Positions 22,001 to 29,230 of a DNA stretch of 64,000 nucleotides are shown piece by piece. The DNA is taken from positions 558,001 to 622,000 of the forward strand of contig OY723237.1 of the NCBI GenBank assembly GCA_963210315.1. Direction: 5' to 3'. The position numbers and the translations under genes are program-made. Within the stretch, counting starts at the first letter, position 1; every line of letters starts with the position of its first letter. The notes under the pieces were generated by a model. That model did no database searches, had not been told where the DNA came from, and saw nothing but the letters and a program-made list of their open reading frames with translations. This stretch comes from Rhynchopus euleeides. Its lineage: Eukaryota > Euglenozoa > Diplonemea > Diplonemida > Diplonemidae.

Positions 22001-22286
22001 ACCACGCCTTCGCCCCTGCAACCGTCAGCACGAAGAGGAGGGGCAGGACTGCGGTGATGGGGTTGATAGGCGACACCCCTGGCACCAGGGCCACGCACAT
22101 GTTGGCGAAGAAGTACACATTGCTCGCACGGCTGAACTGCTGCATCAGGTTGAGTACCAAAAAATTCCACCAGGTGTACTTCGCAGTCTTGATGAAGTTT
22201 GAAGGGAATTTCACATTCTTCGTCTTGTCGCTGTGGATGGACACCTTCACCAGCGCGCCGTCCGCCGCCCCGCCCTTCCCACCCAT
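7065..22286 (-). CDS. P4-type ATPase (phospholipid flippase), 10 exons
   Basis: Predicted to move phospholipids from the outer to the cytosolic leaflet using ATP. I join exons 22286-21164, 20925-20835, 20731-19615, 19303-19196, 19100-19029, 18829-18599, 18298-18212, 18136-18032, 17946-17267 and 7182-7065, giving 1243 residues with the phase kept at every junction. Donors are GTATGN (once GTACG) and acceptors are YAG. Visible: actuator DGET (183-186), PISL in TM4, phosphorylation motif DKTGTLT (Asp426), nucleotide-binding KGAD, TGDK, GDGSND hinge, and six C-terminal TM segments. Exons 4 and 5 rest mainly on splice signals and phase. Exon 9 ends after TM10 at a strong donor (17266). The phase-matched exon at 7182 encodes a basic tail starting [12 protein letters not shown], as expected after TM10 in this family. 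The final intron therefore contains a whole retrotransposon. An AG after a pyrimidine tract lies about 45 bases upstream of the ATG. Confidence 0.9.
7245..7603 (+). repeat. Retroelement 5' unit, copy 1
   Basis: Begins AAGCCCTCAAGACTCTTG and ends in a short (AC)n tract. It recurs at 8044-8411 with a few substitutions (offset 799). Both contain GCGATATATACC followed by a T-rich stretch, a plausible promoter element. Repeated 5' monomers of this kind carry promoter activity in some LINEs; here that role is inferred. Confidence 0.85.
8044..8411 (+). repeat. Retroelement 5' unit, copy 2 (5' UTR)
   Basis: Second copy of the 5' unit, ending in (AC)n 27 bases before the ORF1 ATG. The 440 bases between the units (7604-8043) are not repeated elsewhere in the window, apart from an internal echo of TGTTGTGACTTCC. 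Confidence 0.85.
8438..10942 (+). CDS. Retrotransposon ORF1 protein (coiled coil, Pro-rich tail, PIP-like motif)
   Basis: 834 residues from a clear ATG. The first ~100 residues are mixed. From about 105 to 680 the protein is Gln/Glu/Ala/Arg/Leu-rich with heptad-like spacing and few prolines, indicating long coiled coils. Residues from about 690 to 800 are Ala/Pro/Ser/Thr-rich and probably disordered. The last 30 residues contain [11 protein letters not shown], close to a PCNA-interacting box (Q-x-x-I-x-x-Y), but with Leu instead of an aromatic in the last position. No CCHC knuckle or RRM is seen. By analogy with other LINEs it probably multimerises and binds element RNA; that is inference. 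The frame ends at UAG 10940-10942, and the same frame stays open into ORF2. Confidence 0.85.
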   Translation: MSQADLHGVSSGNTGSQAGGQQAAPLPPLEFTEPRRYELQPLPPLYGAAHVRTILDHLRWEAALDSLEGGVAVLAAEQPPTHGTPPTWTLVVNGKEVVLTDTLLLEEQKQREAAAKKQAEEVLRLKRRYESVRDRLQEERATAAKAGRSAKSQASGTVGRTGRGGGAAAAAKQQAQQRAAQLQKDLEKLAGRLRELGHDPAPAAADSATQGDGAACQAELQGLRRLLQDQDGHRKRLEAQLLTQQARQGELGQRMEAMQGHPGLSEQWLEDRLRRQGEQHAEQVALLEARLDSHAQQHELQMQRMGDRLGRQEEQLQAQGALLKSLQERPTTTPPTTTATTSTLKTERELKEHKAQLLEVAKHQQSMGVTVSRLREHVGGLGKAVGEAAASTDLQKLAAGLTALEGQGRAHATDLTASRKGWEASHKALEADMQGQLAQRDLKHRALEERLSGACKAMLSLQAAEASEQTPLSHHQAQQLQAEVDAVRADLEAQRGQEQQRLDAAVAELRRAWEAQQGEAAVGELRRQTERLGVTVRDLRASCEADRKDATAAQQQSERATGEQVARLQSRLDEVCGELRGTCEAQMARHGAQQLKALAEKATQLDTTLRADLQQAGKEEGERVQRQLTQQASELGQSWQGLLEGVRDAEEQRKLQHQEMLISVRRELSAATKGLGASKGAKGKPPAGPTAGPAADALPAPTKPARSSPSTTTTTTSATSAASDSSAPAPPSDSSSKPVTPKAPGAPTTSSAAPTPAQPAAVPPAAPAPPAQPAPPAPPLLEALTPTAVGGDEAPPCRVPGASRNGRTRQASITAYLKPRSNRLTPYPQKPDEE
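10932..10975 (+). promoter_or_regulatory. Candidate UAG readthrough site between ORF1 and ORF2
   Basis: ORF1 ends GAA-UAG-GGG-GGC. Downstream, the same frame is open without interruption through ORF2, and the first in-frame AUG is at 11336, inside the OTU domain. The G after the stop, the G-rich context and the nearby short inverted repeat (CGCT-CCGGCC-AGCG, 10952-10965) resemble gag-pol readthrough contexts. UAG is a true stop elsewhere here (flippase, DUF4116 gene, transposase). Termination-reinitiation or a non-AUG start remain alternatives. Confidence 0.5.
10943..17068 (+). CDS. Retrotransposon polyprotein: OTU protease-like, AP endonuclease, RT, RNase H, Cys/His tail
   Basis: Coordinates are the open frame after the ORF1 stop. 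Residue numbers below count from a TTG at 11225 (1947 codons). A Pro-rich linker is followed by an OTU-type cysteine protease-like domain (Asp47-Gly-Asn-Cys50, His157 in FHYD). Next is an EEP/AP endonuclease domain (Asn233, Glu256, GDLN with Asp385, Asp434, and THC with His462 where SDH is usual). Reverse transcriptase follows, with motif A Asp911, motif B NGIMQGCP near 965 and motif C FVDD (Asp1003-Asp1004). RNase H comes after (Asp1558, Glu1601, Asp1627, Asp1680). The tail is Cys/His-rich and may be a nucleic-acid-binding zinc domain. All catalytic positions look intact. The endonuclease would nick target DNA, the RT copies element RNA and RNase H removes it. The OTU part may act in deubiquitination or polyprotein cleavage; this is not shown. 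Confidence 0.92.
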   Translation, partial: GGGRSGQRGGPAQEINVPPGRGADHVWGQITFAVGPPAAPHPEKQEVSGRIQTPPHTPSRTPTPTSPPTPPRPSRAAVRAGDTRATAPCWDPVDLATGAGEPRRLRGGGQEYSPSTIEQDEQWLTHAARRLMALRVPVPKDGNCQYAGLAEQCAEWTAGGLRAAVASSMRQNAERRASYVPDHDDPQAPTSYDDYVEKQTRPGTYGDAATLRVAAEVLDAQVWLLASSSKQCMTRCGEGAKVLGLTWRPFHYDVLRFPLSLARELAVTPTNQWDIPAALPMPTPATADGTRVPTPVQGSTASPPPRRLRHPAYQLTTPGVIRLATANVTSLQTHLGDVAGLKADVVALQETRVPDPSKGTHNGYFAAHGWAMHWGKGMPRVAGANGREQTRPGGVAVMAKEGLVAQVVQPKTAQEQKLYDSTRMVHVVLAIGDGKTALHILSVYGHSGTEVGEQREALLQETLDLAAGLGQVPVLLMGDLNTNPETSATLSQACRVGGWVDAATTHAELAQQSVQNTCWASENGTRLDICLMNSCAAPALRRVEVAKRGDYDIPTHCPLFVDLDLTAFRRPKKICILPTPFPAGKPKLGDAAARGIMQDVLAEGELRHGATAAQLLHRASTCGERFLKRVHVGHLERQEAAYTGRAEGYHMQWSRAATKHHPASARGAGDTNTRAKDGLLGNLRCLVQEGLKRLQADAPYGLTNGEKHAWNAAKNRLREGGLPQGLQAALTNTTSQLPDLEILEQALIALEGSQRGMFDRLRDARIRTWKARMQKAWTYEAGQVFAYLADRFCAPATFMRREDGSFTACPKEADELLRSDTAWGGYFRKYATTPEPRWDTFRQKYLRFLPEVADMECKTITAEDVGKALAKMSTSTSPGLHGWRVHELRQLPHELLRLFAEVFNEVERSGEWPEQLMHAMICLIPKPGSSGEPLSQRPISITPVLYRVWAAIRVKPALKWLEIIAPEDLHGCRPGHGAEDLIWHLAARIEEAHLTGRPLHGVALDFKKCFDTVPIDLTFRLAAELGFDARVLRTLRAAYRTMQRHFRASGTIGEGFLPTNGIMQGCPISVVLINVLVGVWMRMVEHRQDTRALSFVDDVYATAPSPEILQDVVDDSAGFSHDTGMAICAEIKSRVFSTSPGPLRIMYRARDGEATPLRQRNSFDCLGAMLHARLIREGRTAPQSERIARRKEGAQQNLRRTSALPLPVQWKGQAAAMTAGARLYYDALVTRWDSKDIRRWRGLFVAALWSGPPRRAQEIVLCVLHQAHRVDPAVAPPYRQITTWAKQIKKWSHSRVLSEAAWGSRERLEGTGPFALFWAALQGIEWRWSAATTLAYTDEAGRDVTFDPVAATPSAWAIFAHDLRQSLRNATAKKLAERRDDFQGAEHGIDGRVTRCVLEGEGAAITGYQRGLLRSVVAGAVPARGRTGLGEVCRYCTSGTPETVSHLWWDCAAWEPVRQKHPIAARDRTAWPACLAQCGVAPIYRYSVPENEQPLPMSFADRITTVAQLHRYFIAVLAARQEKDGLLDRSVRHHRTTVYPWEWSTPNPESASIPALAPSEVKQTWGKRPPGMWVALCDWLRGLKWGPQGSEHTVTLMELAVDFELSTGLTLPDTVTRRIRPPAHVDPNRKGAREARSRIPADTAPGLTLYFDGGARDNGTPFAVAGAGAVLYQDGCKVSEKVLPLLNVRSNNIAEYEALRAGLRLLERGDAPEGPVTVRGDSQVVLRQLQGDSLCRDAALRPLFLSTSRLAADLQPRFTLTYEHVKRESNTDADALSNAAMDEAERLGASRQQLQQDLTVFQSSILGKAASLKGLCSMVTKVGTGPWHCGHAANSTVLTAIGGSVAAGLSRRAQLNPATESVMRSLQAHLAVPAPSRTDTVFHDRGMAWAATFAPQPHYPEGWQQSAQQWAARGRQANSRVGRPWERRGAAPRTAPPGARRNAKVLACKLHWKPRCSACQKRRLPEEVCCRNHHKEGDGLPVTMGFCKRHSMDRCGDCYSDGKTLPHCCQAHHAGYAARPPPRSGTELAPHSNPSGASAVT
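17072..17211 (+). repeat. Retroelement 3' UTR: two diverged units, each ending in (AC)n
   Basis: Unit 1 (about 17072-17145) and unit 2 (about 17146-17211) share the pattern GGGGTGGGC...GCAGG...CC...GTGRTCA followed by (AC)n. The repeated AC end matches the (CA)n at the left junction, so the RT probably primes on, or the element targets, AC microsatellites. Confidence 0.75.
17964..17990. repeat. Short (GGGTT)n tract in a flippase intron
   Basis: GGGTT is repeated about four times on plus within flippase intron 8 (between exons at 18032 and 17946). It resembles a short interstitial telomere-like or G-quadruplex-forming tract. It lies close to the acceptor used for exon 9. Confidence 0.6.
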
Positions 22287-23093
22287 CGTGACAGGGTCCG
22301 GGAGGGCGTGCCCCTGCCCCTACTGGGAGAAAAACCTCACACCTCTAAGTTGCAATAAAATACGCAAAGTGTTGGAAGAGCACCTTTGAGCCCACACGAG
22401 AGTGTGAGAGAGGGGGAAACTCCCCCCCCTCCCCCCCCAGGCCGAGGGGCGGCCGAGGGTGAAGGGGGGGGGGGTGGTGGGGTGGGCGGGGTGGGGTGGC
22501 GGTTGCAGGGGGGGGGGGGGGGGGGGCACGCAAAGGGCTCTGCTGCGCCCCGCACGCCCCGCCCTGTGTGTGTCCTGTGCTGGAGGTGGGATGGAGGGGT
22601 CACGGGTAGCGGTCGCGTGCTGGAGGGAGGGAGGGTTTGATTGCCGAGAGTGGAAGGCAAAGGCAAGTGCTGGAGTGGGGGAGGGGGGGGGGTATTGAAA
22701 TAGAAGCCGAAGGGATCACAGGATGATCTCCCTTCACTCGTTATGCTGGAGTGGGGGGGATGGCGGGAGGGGATGGGGGTGGTTGAATCAAAAAAGGCAG
22801 CCACGGGGGGACCGGGGTTGTCCGACAGCAACCTCCACCTCTGGTGTAGTAAAAGCTGAAAGGCGTAGCGGACGTGCCTTCATTCTGCCCCCCTCTTCTT
22901 TATTCGATGTGTTGACGCTGCCACCACCCCAGAGCCTGCCGCTTTGATGTGGGTGTGGAGCACATGTGAACACGAGACACACAGATATGGAAGCAAAAGT
23001 CGTCGGAAGTACTCCTTACACTTTGACGCATCATAAATCGTAAAGTGCCAAACAGAAGACAGCGGAGGGCAGGGCATGGTGGTGCCCTCCGGG
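22287..23093. other. Intergenic region with G-rich tracts and dispersed motif
   Basis: Reading minus, a GTTTTTCTCCCAG tract lies about 45 bases upstream of the flippase ATG and could be a cis or trans 3' splice site. Long G runs occupy 22430-22530 on plus, so C runs in the sense strand. A copy of the dispersed GTTGACGCTNCCACC motif lies at 22906-22928, and the sequence after it (TTTGATGTGGGTGTGGAGCA) recurs at 32339. No gene is seen. Confidence 0.5.
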
Positions 23094-26000
23094 CTACGGG
23101 CCAGAGGCAGCCAGGTCTTGCGGGGCAGGGATGGCGTACTCCGCGTTCTTTGCATTCGCACGCACCGCAGCAAGCACCACCTCCCGGTCTGCCTGCAGCT
23201 CGGCACTCGCAAAAGGGAGCAGCACAGCGGCATGGGGGTCGTCGTACTCCCAGTCCTCGCAGAAGGCGGCAAGTGCTGCCTGCTTGTCAGCGCGCACACT
23301 GTCCCCCGCGTAGATGAAGTTGTGCGGGTTGGCACGGATGGCAGGGAGTGCCACGTCCACGTCGTCACGCAACGCAGGGACCATGCTGGCGAACAAGTCG
23401 GCTCTCCGTGCAACCAATGACAAAGCAACGCCCTTGTCTTGGCGCAGGGGGCCTGTAAGGGAGGCGTAGGCATCCGGCCTGTTGATGATTGCCTGCACCA
23501 CGAAGGTCTTGTCAGCTTGCAGCGACTCGCTCAAACCACAGAACGTCATCCTGTCACAATATTTGAATGCCTGCATGGCGACCTCTTTGCCCCGCTGCAA
23601 CGTCGCGCTCAGTTTGCGAAAATCGTTCAGCTGGTGATGAGCAAGCGATGCCATCACGACGTCTTTGTCACCTCGCAGGTTCTCACTCAGGTCACAGAAC
23701 TCGATGATGACACGAGTAATTGCCTCCATGACGAACGCTTTGTCCCCTTGCAGCGCCTTGCTGAGATCACCGAACTGCAGCTCTCTCATACGAAGAAGTG
23801 CCTGCATGACAATCTCTTTGTCCTGCTGCAACGATGGGCTCAGTTGGTGAAACACGCTCAACTTGTGACAGGCAAGCGCCTTCATGACGACCTCTTTGTC
23901 CTCTCGCAGATTCTCGCACAGATTACTGAAATTCATTGTGCCCTCAGGAACTCTTTCTCTGAATCGCCTGGACCGCGGACCAACAAGGGTAGGCAACATG
24001 AAAGGACTATCAAACGCCTTCATGACGACCTCTTTGTCTTGCTGCACCGTCGCGCTCAGTTGGCGAAAATCCTGCACCCTGCCACAGGCAAGTACCTTCA
24101 TGACAAGCTCTTTGTCATTTCGCAGCTTCTCACTCAGATCACCGACGTTCACTGTGACGAGAGAATCACGCATCGTCTCCATGACGAAATCTCTGTCCCC
24201 TCGCAGGGTCTCACTGAGATCACCGAACTTCACGATGTGCACCCGAAGTGCCGCCATGGCGACCTGTTTGTCCCCTCGCAGCGTCTCGCTCAGATCACAG
24301 AACTTCACTCGATTTACACAAAGTGCCTTGATGGCGACCTCTTTGTCCTGCTGCAACGCCGGGCTCAGTAGCTGAAAGAAAAAAGGTGCATCCATGAAGG
24401 CCTGCTTTTCCTCCTGCAACATCTCGCTCAGTGAAGGAAAGCCCCCCAGATTGCGCCACGCAAGCAAGACATCCTTGTCCCCTCGCAGCGCCTCGCTCAG
24501 ATCGCTGAACATCACCCTTTTCTTCCGAAGTGCCTTCAGAATGACCTCTTTGTCCCCTTTCAGCTGTTCGCTCAGATCATCAAAAGGCACTGTGAGAAAA
24601 TCAAGTGCCTTGATGACGACCTCTTTGTCTTGCTGCAACGTCGCGCTGAGGTCGTGAAAGTACTTCAGGTTGTGGCAAACAAGTGCCCTGAGGGCGAAGC
24701 CCTTGTCCCCTCGGAGCTTCTCACACAGATCGCCGTACTTCACTGATACACCGTAATCAAATGCCTTCATGACGACCTCTTTGTCCTGCTGCAACGTCGC
24801 GCTCAGTTGGTGAAAGTCTTCCAGTTTGCGACAAGCAATGACCTGCATAACGAACTCCTTGTCCCCTCGCAGAGCCTCGCTGAGATCACCGAACCCCACC
24901 TTCCTTTGAAGTGCTTTCATGACGACCTCTTTGTCTTCTCGCAGCGCAGCGCTGAGATCACCGTACGTCACTACGGCCTGATCAAGTGCCTTCAGGACAA
25001 CCTCTTCGTCCTGCTGCAAGGTCGCAGTTATATGGCGAAAATCATCCAGCTGACGATGGGCAAGTGCCCTCATGACGAACGCTTTGTCCCCTCGCAGCGC
25101 CTCGCTGAGATCACCGAACGCCACTGTCCTTGTACAAAGTGCCTGCATGGCAACCTCTTTGTCCTCCTGCAACGTCGCGCTCATCCGGCGAAAGTCCTTC
25201 TTTGAAAGCTTGCCACATTCAAGTGCCTTCATGACGACATTGTTGTCCCCTCGCAGCGCCTCGCTCAGATCACCAAACTTCCATGCGATGCGATCAAGCG
25301 CGACAAGTACAACATCTTTGTCCTGTTGCAACGTCACGCTCAGTTGATAAAAGTCATTCAGCTTGCGACAAGCAAGTGCCTTCAAGACGATCTCTTTGTC
25401 TTGCTTCAGCGCCTTGCTCACATCTTCCCAGACCGCACTGTTTTCCAGCGCTTCGAGCACGAACGCTTTGTCGCTGAGCCACACAGCGCTGTTTGCACAG
25501 TACGGCACAGCACGAAGCGCAACGCTGCGCTGCTCCTGCAGGCTTTTGTCCTCGACGTGGTGCCACAGCGACGCGTCCTGCTTCAACGCCGCGATGACGA
25601 CGTCTGCATCTGAACGCAGTGTGGCACTGGCACGCAGAAAGGCCTTGGGATAGCACTTCATATACTGGAGCATCACCTCCTTGTCGTCGTGCAGCGAGGG
25701 GTGCACCCAGTGCGGCGGGATGGCGGGACACCCCCCCTCCCCCGTCCCCTTCAGCCACTGAGCAACCTGGAGGGCGCAGGCCAGCAGGGCCAGCACGCAC
25801 TCCCGTCGCTGTCGTGCCCACACTGGGATGTCGTCCATCTTCACAGCACCGCTGCGCAGCTGCGCCACAAACTCCGCCACACCACGGACCACGCCCACCC
25901 GGCACCCACCCGAGAAGGCGGCGACGTTGCTGACGCGCTCCGCCCCGTCACACGCCACGCGCTGCCCGCTCACGCTCAACTCCACGTCCTCCCCGAAGCC

Positions 26001-26105
26001 GAAGGCCTCGCCGCACTGCCGCTTCATCGCAGACACCGTCGCGTCCGCATCGATCTCCAGAGGCTCCTCACGCCCTGACAGCGTGTCGATGGCATGCACC
26101 TCCAT
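23094..26105 (-). CDS. Ubiquitin-like N-terminus plus DUF4116-type tandem repeat protein
   Basis: 1003 residues from the ATG at 26105; the open frame runs further upstream, but through CA-rich sequence with no conserved look. Residues 1-75 resemble a ubiquitin-like beta-grasp fold (MEVHAIDTLSGREEPLEID...). After a linker there are about 18 repeats of roughly 45-50 residues with the signature DKEVVMKAL...FGDLSEALRGD or ...FRQLSATLQQDKE. This matches the DUF4116 repeat, whose function is unknown. Repeats alternate between a GDLSE type and an LSATLQQ type, suggesting amplification of a two-repeat unit. No membrane segments are seen. It has one exon as read here. The Ubl N-terminus recalls that of the WD40 family at 42-62 kb. 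Confidence 0.85.
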   Translation of the reverse strand: MEVHAIDTLSGREEPLEIDADATVSAMKRQCGEAFGFGEDVELSVSGQRVACDGAERVSNVAAFSGGCRVGVVRGVAEFVAQLRSGAVKMDDIPVWARQRRECVLALLACALQVAQWLKGTGEGGCPAIPPHWVHPSLHDDKEVMLQYMKCYPKAFLRASATLRSDADVVIAALKQDASLWHHVEDKSLQEQRSVALRAVPYCANSAVWLSDKAFVLEALENSAVWEDVSKALKQDKEIVLKALACRKLNDFYQLSVTLQQDKDVVLVALDRIAWKFGDLSEALRGDNNVVMKALECGKLSKKDFRRMSATLQEDKEVAMQALCTRTVAFGDLSEALRGDKAFVMRALAHRQLDDFRHITATLQQDEEVVLKALDQAVVTYGDLSAALREDKEVVMKALQRKVGFGDLSEALRGDKEFVMQVIACRKLEDFHQLSATLQQDKEVVMKAFDYGVSVKYGDLCEKLRGDKGFALRALVCHNLKYFHDLSATLQQDKEVVIKALDFLTVPFDDLSEQLKGDKEVILKALRKKRVMFSDLSEALRGDKDVLLAWRNLGGFPSLSEMLQEEKQAFMDAPFFFQLLSPALQQDKEVAIKALCVNRVKFCDLSETLRGDKQVAMAALRVHIVKFGDLSETLRGDRDFVMETMRDSLVTVNVGDLSEKLRNDKELVMKVLACGRVQDFRQLSATVQQDKEVVMKAFDSPFMLPTLVGPRSRRFRERVPEGTMNFSNLCENLREDKEVVMKALACHKLSVFHQLSPSLQQDKEIVMQALLRMRELQFGDLSKALQGDKAFVMEAITRVIIEFCDLSENLRGDKDVVMASLAHHQLNDFRKLSATLQRGKEVAMQAFKYCDRMTFCGLSESLQADKTFVVQAIINRPDAYASLTGPLRQDKGVALSLVARRADLFASMVPALRDDVDVALPAIRANPHNFIYAGDSVRADKQAALAAFCEDWEYDDPHAAVLLPFASAELQADREVVLAAVRANAKNAEYAIPAPQDLAASGP

Positions 26106-27103
26106 CCCACACACACACACAGGTGTCCCGAGGTCTGCCGGTGGGTGTGTGTGTGATACAGCACAGACAACACTGCAGGTGCAGCGTGTGGTGCAGCCAG
26201 ACATACATATGGCAGTGGCGAAGCGAACATCCGTAAGCGTCAAGGCGGGGAGCGGTGGGGCGCCGAGGTGAGGGTAGTAGAGGGCGGGGGGGGGACGGTG
26301 TCCACCGATCGCGACAACCTCAGGGGGTCTATCACACAGTGCCCCTTTGTTGCTCGCTCATTCTTGGCGCTTCAATTTTCCCCCCCGCCTCCAGCGGGCC
26401 TCCCCTCGGCATCGAAAGAGGCTGAACAGAATATACTATACACGACACTAGGCAGGCAGGCAGGCTGGCACAGGGGAGAGAGGGATTCGCTCCTCTCTCA
26501 GGTTCGGGAGGGATTGGCAGCTTCGGCGCACAAACAAACAGCCCTCATTCATTTGTTTTGGACAACGGGAGCAGAATGAGCCCGCCTCAAATCCCCCCCA
26601 GCCTCCTGCTGTGCCCATCACCACAGGAATCTTCGGAAAATATCAGGGCCTGGCACTTGGGAGGGGGTGGGGGGTGGGCAGGTCAGCGGCCCCACAGAGA
26701 GAGAGCTCATTGACTGCTCCTGACACGCACGACACCACACAAGTGAGAAGCCGCGCTGTAGGGTTCTCAAAGCAGATGGATGGGGCGGGACCCAGCGCCA
26801 CATTTCTCATCCGCCGCATTTTGCGCCGTTTCGCACAAAACGGAGAAAAAACGCAATGCCAAAACAGAGGGAGGCCAGTTTGTTGATCCGGGCCTACCCT
26901 TTTCTTTGAACATAAAAAAAAGGGCGCTTGGATCGCCACACACTGCGACACACTTGTCACAACACCAATAGCCAGCGGGTGCGCATCTCTCATTGCTTTT
27001 CTTTTGGGGGCTCATTTTTTCCTCCCAAATCCCAACTTTCTACCCCACCCCACCCCCTCCTCTAACAACTCTAACTCACCCACCCACCCGCCCACCCCCC
27101 CGC
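26106..27103. other. Intergenic region, no gene seen
   Basis: About 1 kb between the DUF4116 gene start and the AGC kinase stop. It has a (CA)/(GT) stretch near 26107-26150 and C-rich runs near 27045-27103. No open frame has a recognisable domain. Confidence 0.5.
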
Positions 27104-29230
27104 TCAGGAACACGACAGGCGGGGGTAGGAGAAGCCGGCGAACCCTTCCTGCTGGTTGCTCCCGATAGCACCGTGGCACCGCGTGATTGCCGGGCGCTCG
27201 TTGGTAAACCGCGCGTCGAAATACCGGGTGTCGCTCTTGTCGAGGTTCGGCTTGAAGGGCGGGGGCAGCTCCTTCGCAAAAAGCTTCCCCCAGTCGAGGT
27301 CGGAGAAGAAGGGGTGCGCCTTGATGCGCTTCGGGATCCGCAGCCGCGACTTCACATCCTTCGTCAGAAACCCATGCATGATGGAGGACGCGGCATCCGA
27401 CAGCCCTGCGGGATACTTCACAGGGGTCTCCTGAATCATGTCATACAGCTCTGTCGGCTCGTCGCTGTTAAACGGGGGGTGCCCCACCAGCATCTCATAT
27501 ATCACGATACCGAGCGACCACCAGTCGACGCTGTCATCATATAATTTCTCTGCTATCACTTCCGGAGCCATATATGTGTCAGTCCCGCAGAAGGAAGTTG
27601 TCCTCCTCCGCTTGGCTCTCTTCGCCATACCAAAATCAGTCAGAACGGCATAGCCGTCGGCACCCAGAACGACGTTTCCGGGTTTCAGGTCGCGGTACAA
27701 TATGCTTTTCCCGTGGAGATACTCAAGAGCGAGAGTCAGCTGCCCTGCGTAAAACATCGCCATCGGCTGGGGAAACTTTGTCCTGCTGCGGAGGTGAAAG
27801 CGTAGGTCCCCCCCCGGGTAGTACAGCATGATGAGATAGAGCCTGTCGGGGGTCTGGAAGGCGAACTGCAGCGAGCTGAGGAAGGGGTGGTGCACCCCAG
27901 CCAGAGAGTTCCGCTCCCCGTGGACCTTGTCGACGATGTTGTCGCGGATGACAGCCTCCTTTGCGAGCACCTTCATGGCGTAGACCTCGCCGGTGGTACG
28001 CCGCTTCACCTTGATCACCTTCCCGAAGGAGCCGCGCCCGATGGTTGTCAGAAGCTCGAAATCTGAAAGCTGGGGTTTACGGTAGGTAGGGCTCAATGCT
28101 GCGGCTCCACCACCACCCCCATTCGGCTGCTTTTCCCCGGTGTGTTCCTCAGCCTCGTCGAAGAGGACCTCGTCGCGGTGGAGGATATCTTCCTCGTCCT
28201 CCTCACGCTCCGCATCCTCGGCCTTCGCGATGCTGCGCGACAGCGCGCTCCTCCACTCCAGCATCCCCTCCTCCGTCCCGAACACCAGGAACAGGTCGCG
28301 CGCCAGGCCCCCCCCGCTCAGCTCCAATGTATACTCCGGCGCATGCACCGCAGACACCTTCCCCGGGCTCCCCGCAGACAGCCCCGGGCTCACCCCACCA
28401 CCACCACCCCCGCCAATTACCCCAACGCCATGCCCAAAAGACCTCCCAGATCCCGGGAGATGGTGGAGCCCAGGGTGGTGGCTGTGGTGGCTGTGGTGCC
28501 CATGGAGGTCGCTCCCCTCCCTCCCCAGGACGAGGTGCCCCATCCGCTCGGCGTAGGACTCGCCCAGCTGGAAGTCGGGGAGGCCCATGCCGGGCGAACT
28601 CCCTCCGTAGAGGTGTGGGGAGATCCCCTCGCAGCTGTGCATTGGGGTCATGCCCAGGGGGGTCTGCTGCAAAGGGGTTGGCGGTGCGGAGTGGCATTCG
28701 CTGGCATCGTCTGCGCCTTCATAGCAGTCGGGGAGCTGGAATGAGCGGCGGACCGCGGTGCCTGCAAGGTGGATGACGCCTTTATGCGGCGTGCCTTCGG
28801 CAAAGGAGTACGCCAGGTAGGGCCCGCGGATTTCCATCCACCTCGGCGCGAGCCGCATCCTGGCCGGGTCGTCGAGGCATTTGGTGCTCTTCCGGGCCCA
28901 CCCCTGCAGGCAGGGGGGGAGGGCCATCGCGTCGGGCTGCGGGGGTGGGCGGGATTTGGCGGCTTCGTGCGCCTCCACCTGCTTCTTATGCTTCTTCCCA
29001 TTCACATGCTCGAGGTAGCCCTCAGGGGACCCCAGCGTGACACCGCACACCGCACAGTGCAGGTCCTCCGGCGCAGCCGGGGCTGGGAGGGTGTCGCCTC
29101 CATCCCCAGAGGTGGCGGTGGTGGTGGTGGTGTCGGTGGCGGAGGGGGGTTGGCCCGAAGCGGCGGCGGCCTTATTCTTCCTCTTGTGAGGCTTGGGGTC
29201 AGGCTTTCCGCCTTTCTTCTTTCCAGGCAT
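27104..29230 (-). CDS. AGC-family Ser/Thr protein kinase with C2H2 zinc finger and PH domain
   Basis: 708 residues from the ATG at 29230 (MPGKKKGG). A basic, low-complexity N-terminus is followed by a U1-like C2H2 finger (CAVC...H...H with a GKKHKK end). A PH-like domain comes next (WARKS... to ...WRSALSRSI), split by a long Gly/His/Pro/Ser-rich insert (HHSHHSHH, poly-Gly). The kinase domain has GRGSFGKV, AMKVL, YRDLKPGN, DFGMAK, and an activation loop SFCGTDTYMAPE with the Thr expected to be phosphorylated by PDK1. The C-terminal tail ends with hydrophobic motif FAGFSYP. PH plus AGC kinase is Akt-like; the zinc finger in front is unusual. All catalytic motifs are present, so it should be active. 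Substrates are unknown. Single exon. Confidence 0.93.
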   Translation of the reverse strand: MPGKKKGGKPDPKPHKRKNKAAAASGQPPSATDTTTTTATSGDGGDTLPAPAAPEDLHCAVCGVTLGSPEGYLEHVNGKKHKKQVEAHEAAKSRPPPQPDAMALPPCLQGWARKSTKCLDDPARMRLAPRWMEIRGPYLAYSFAEGTPHKGVIHLAGTAVRRSFQLPDCYEGADDASECHSAPPTPLQQTPLGMTPMHSCEGISPHLYGGSSPGMGLPDFQLGESYAERMGHLVLGREGSDLHGHHSHHSHHPGLHHLPGSGRSFGHGVGVIGGGGGGGVSPGLSAGSPGKVSAVHAPEYTLELSGGGLARDLFLVFGTEEGMLEWRSALSRSIAKAEDAEREEDEEDILHRDEVLFDEAEEHTGEKQPNGGGGGAAALSPTYRKPQLSDFELLTTIGRGSFGKVIKVKRRTTGEVYAMKVLAKEAVIRDNIVDKVHGERNSLAGVHHPFLSSLQFAFQTPDRLYLIMLYYPGGDLRFHLRSRTKFPQPMAMFYAGQLTLALEYLHGKSILYRDLKPGNVVLGADGYAVLTDFGMAKRAKRRRTTSFCGTDTYMAPEVIAEKLYDDSVDWWSLGIVIYEMLVGHPPFNSDEPTELYDMIQETPVKYPAGLSDAASSIMHGFLTKDVKSRLRIPKRIKAHPFFSDLDWGKLFAKELPPPFKPNLDKSDTRYFDARFTNERPAITRCHGAIGSNQQEGFAGFSYPRLSCS

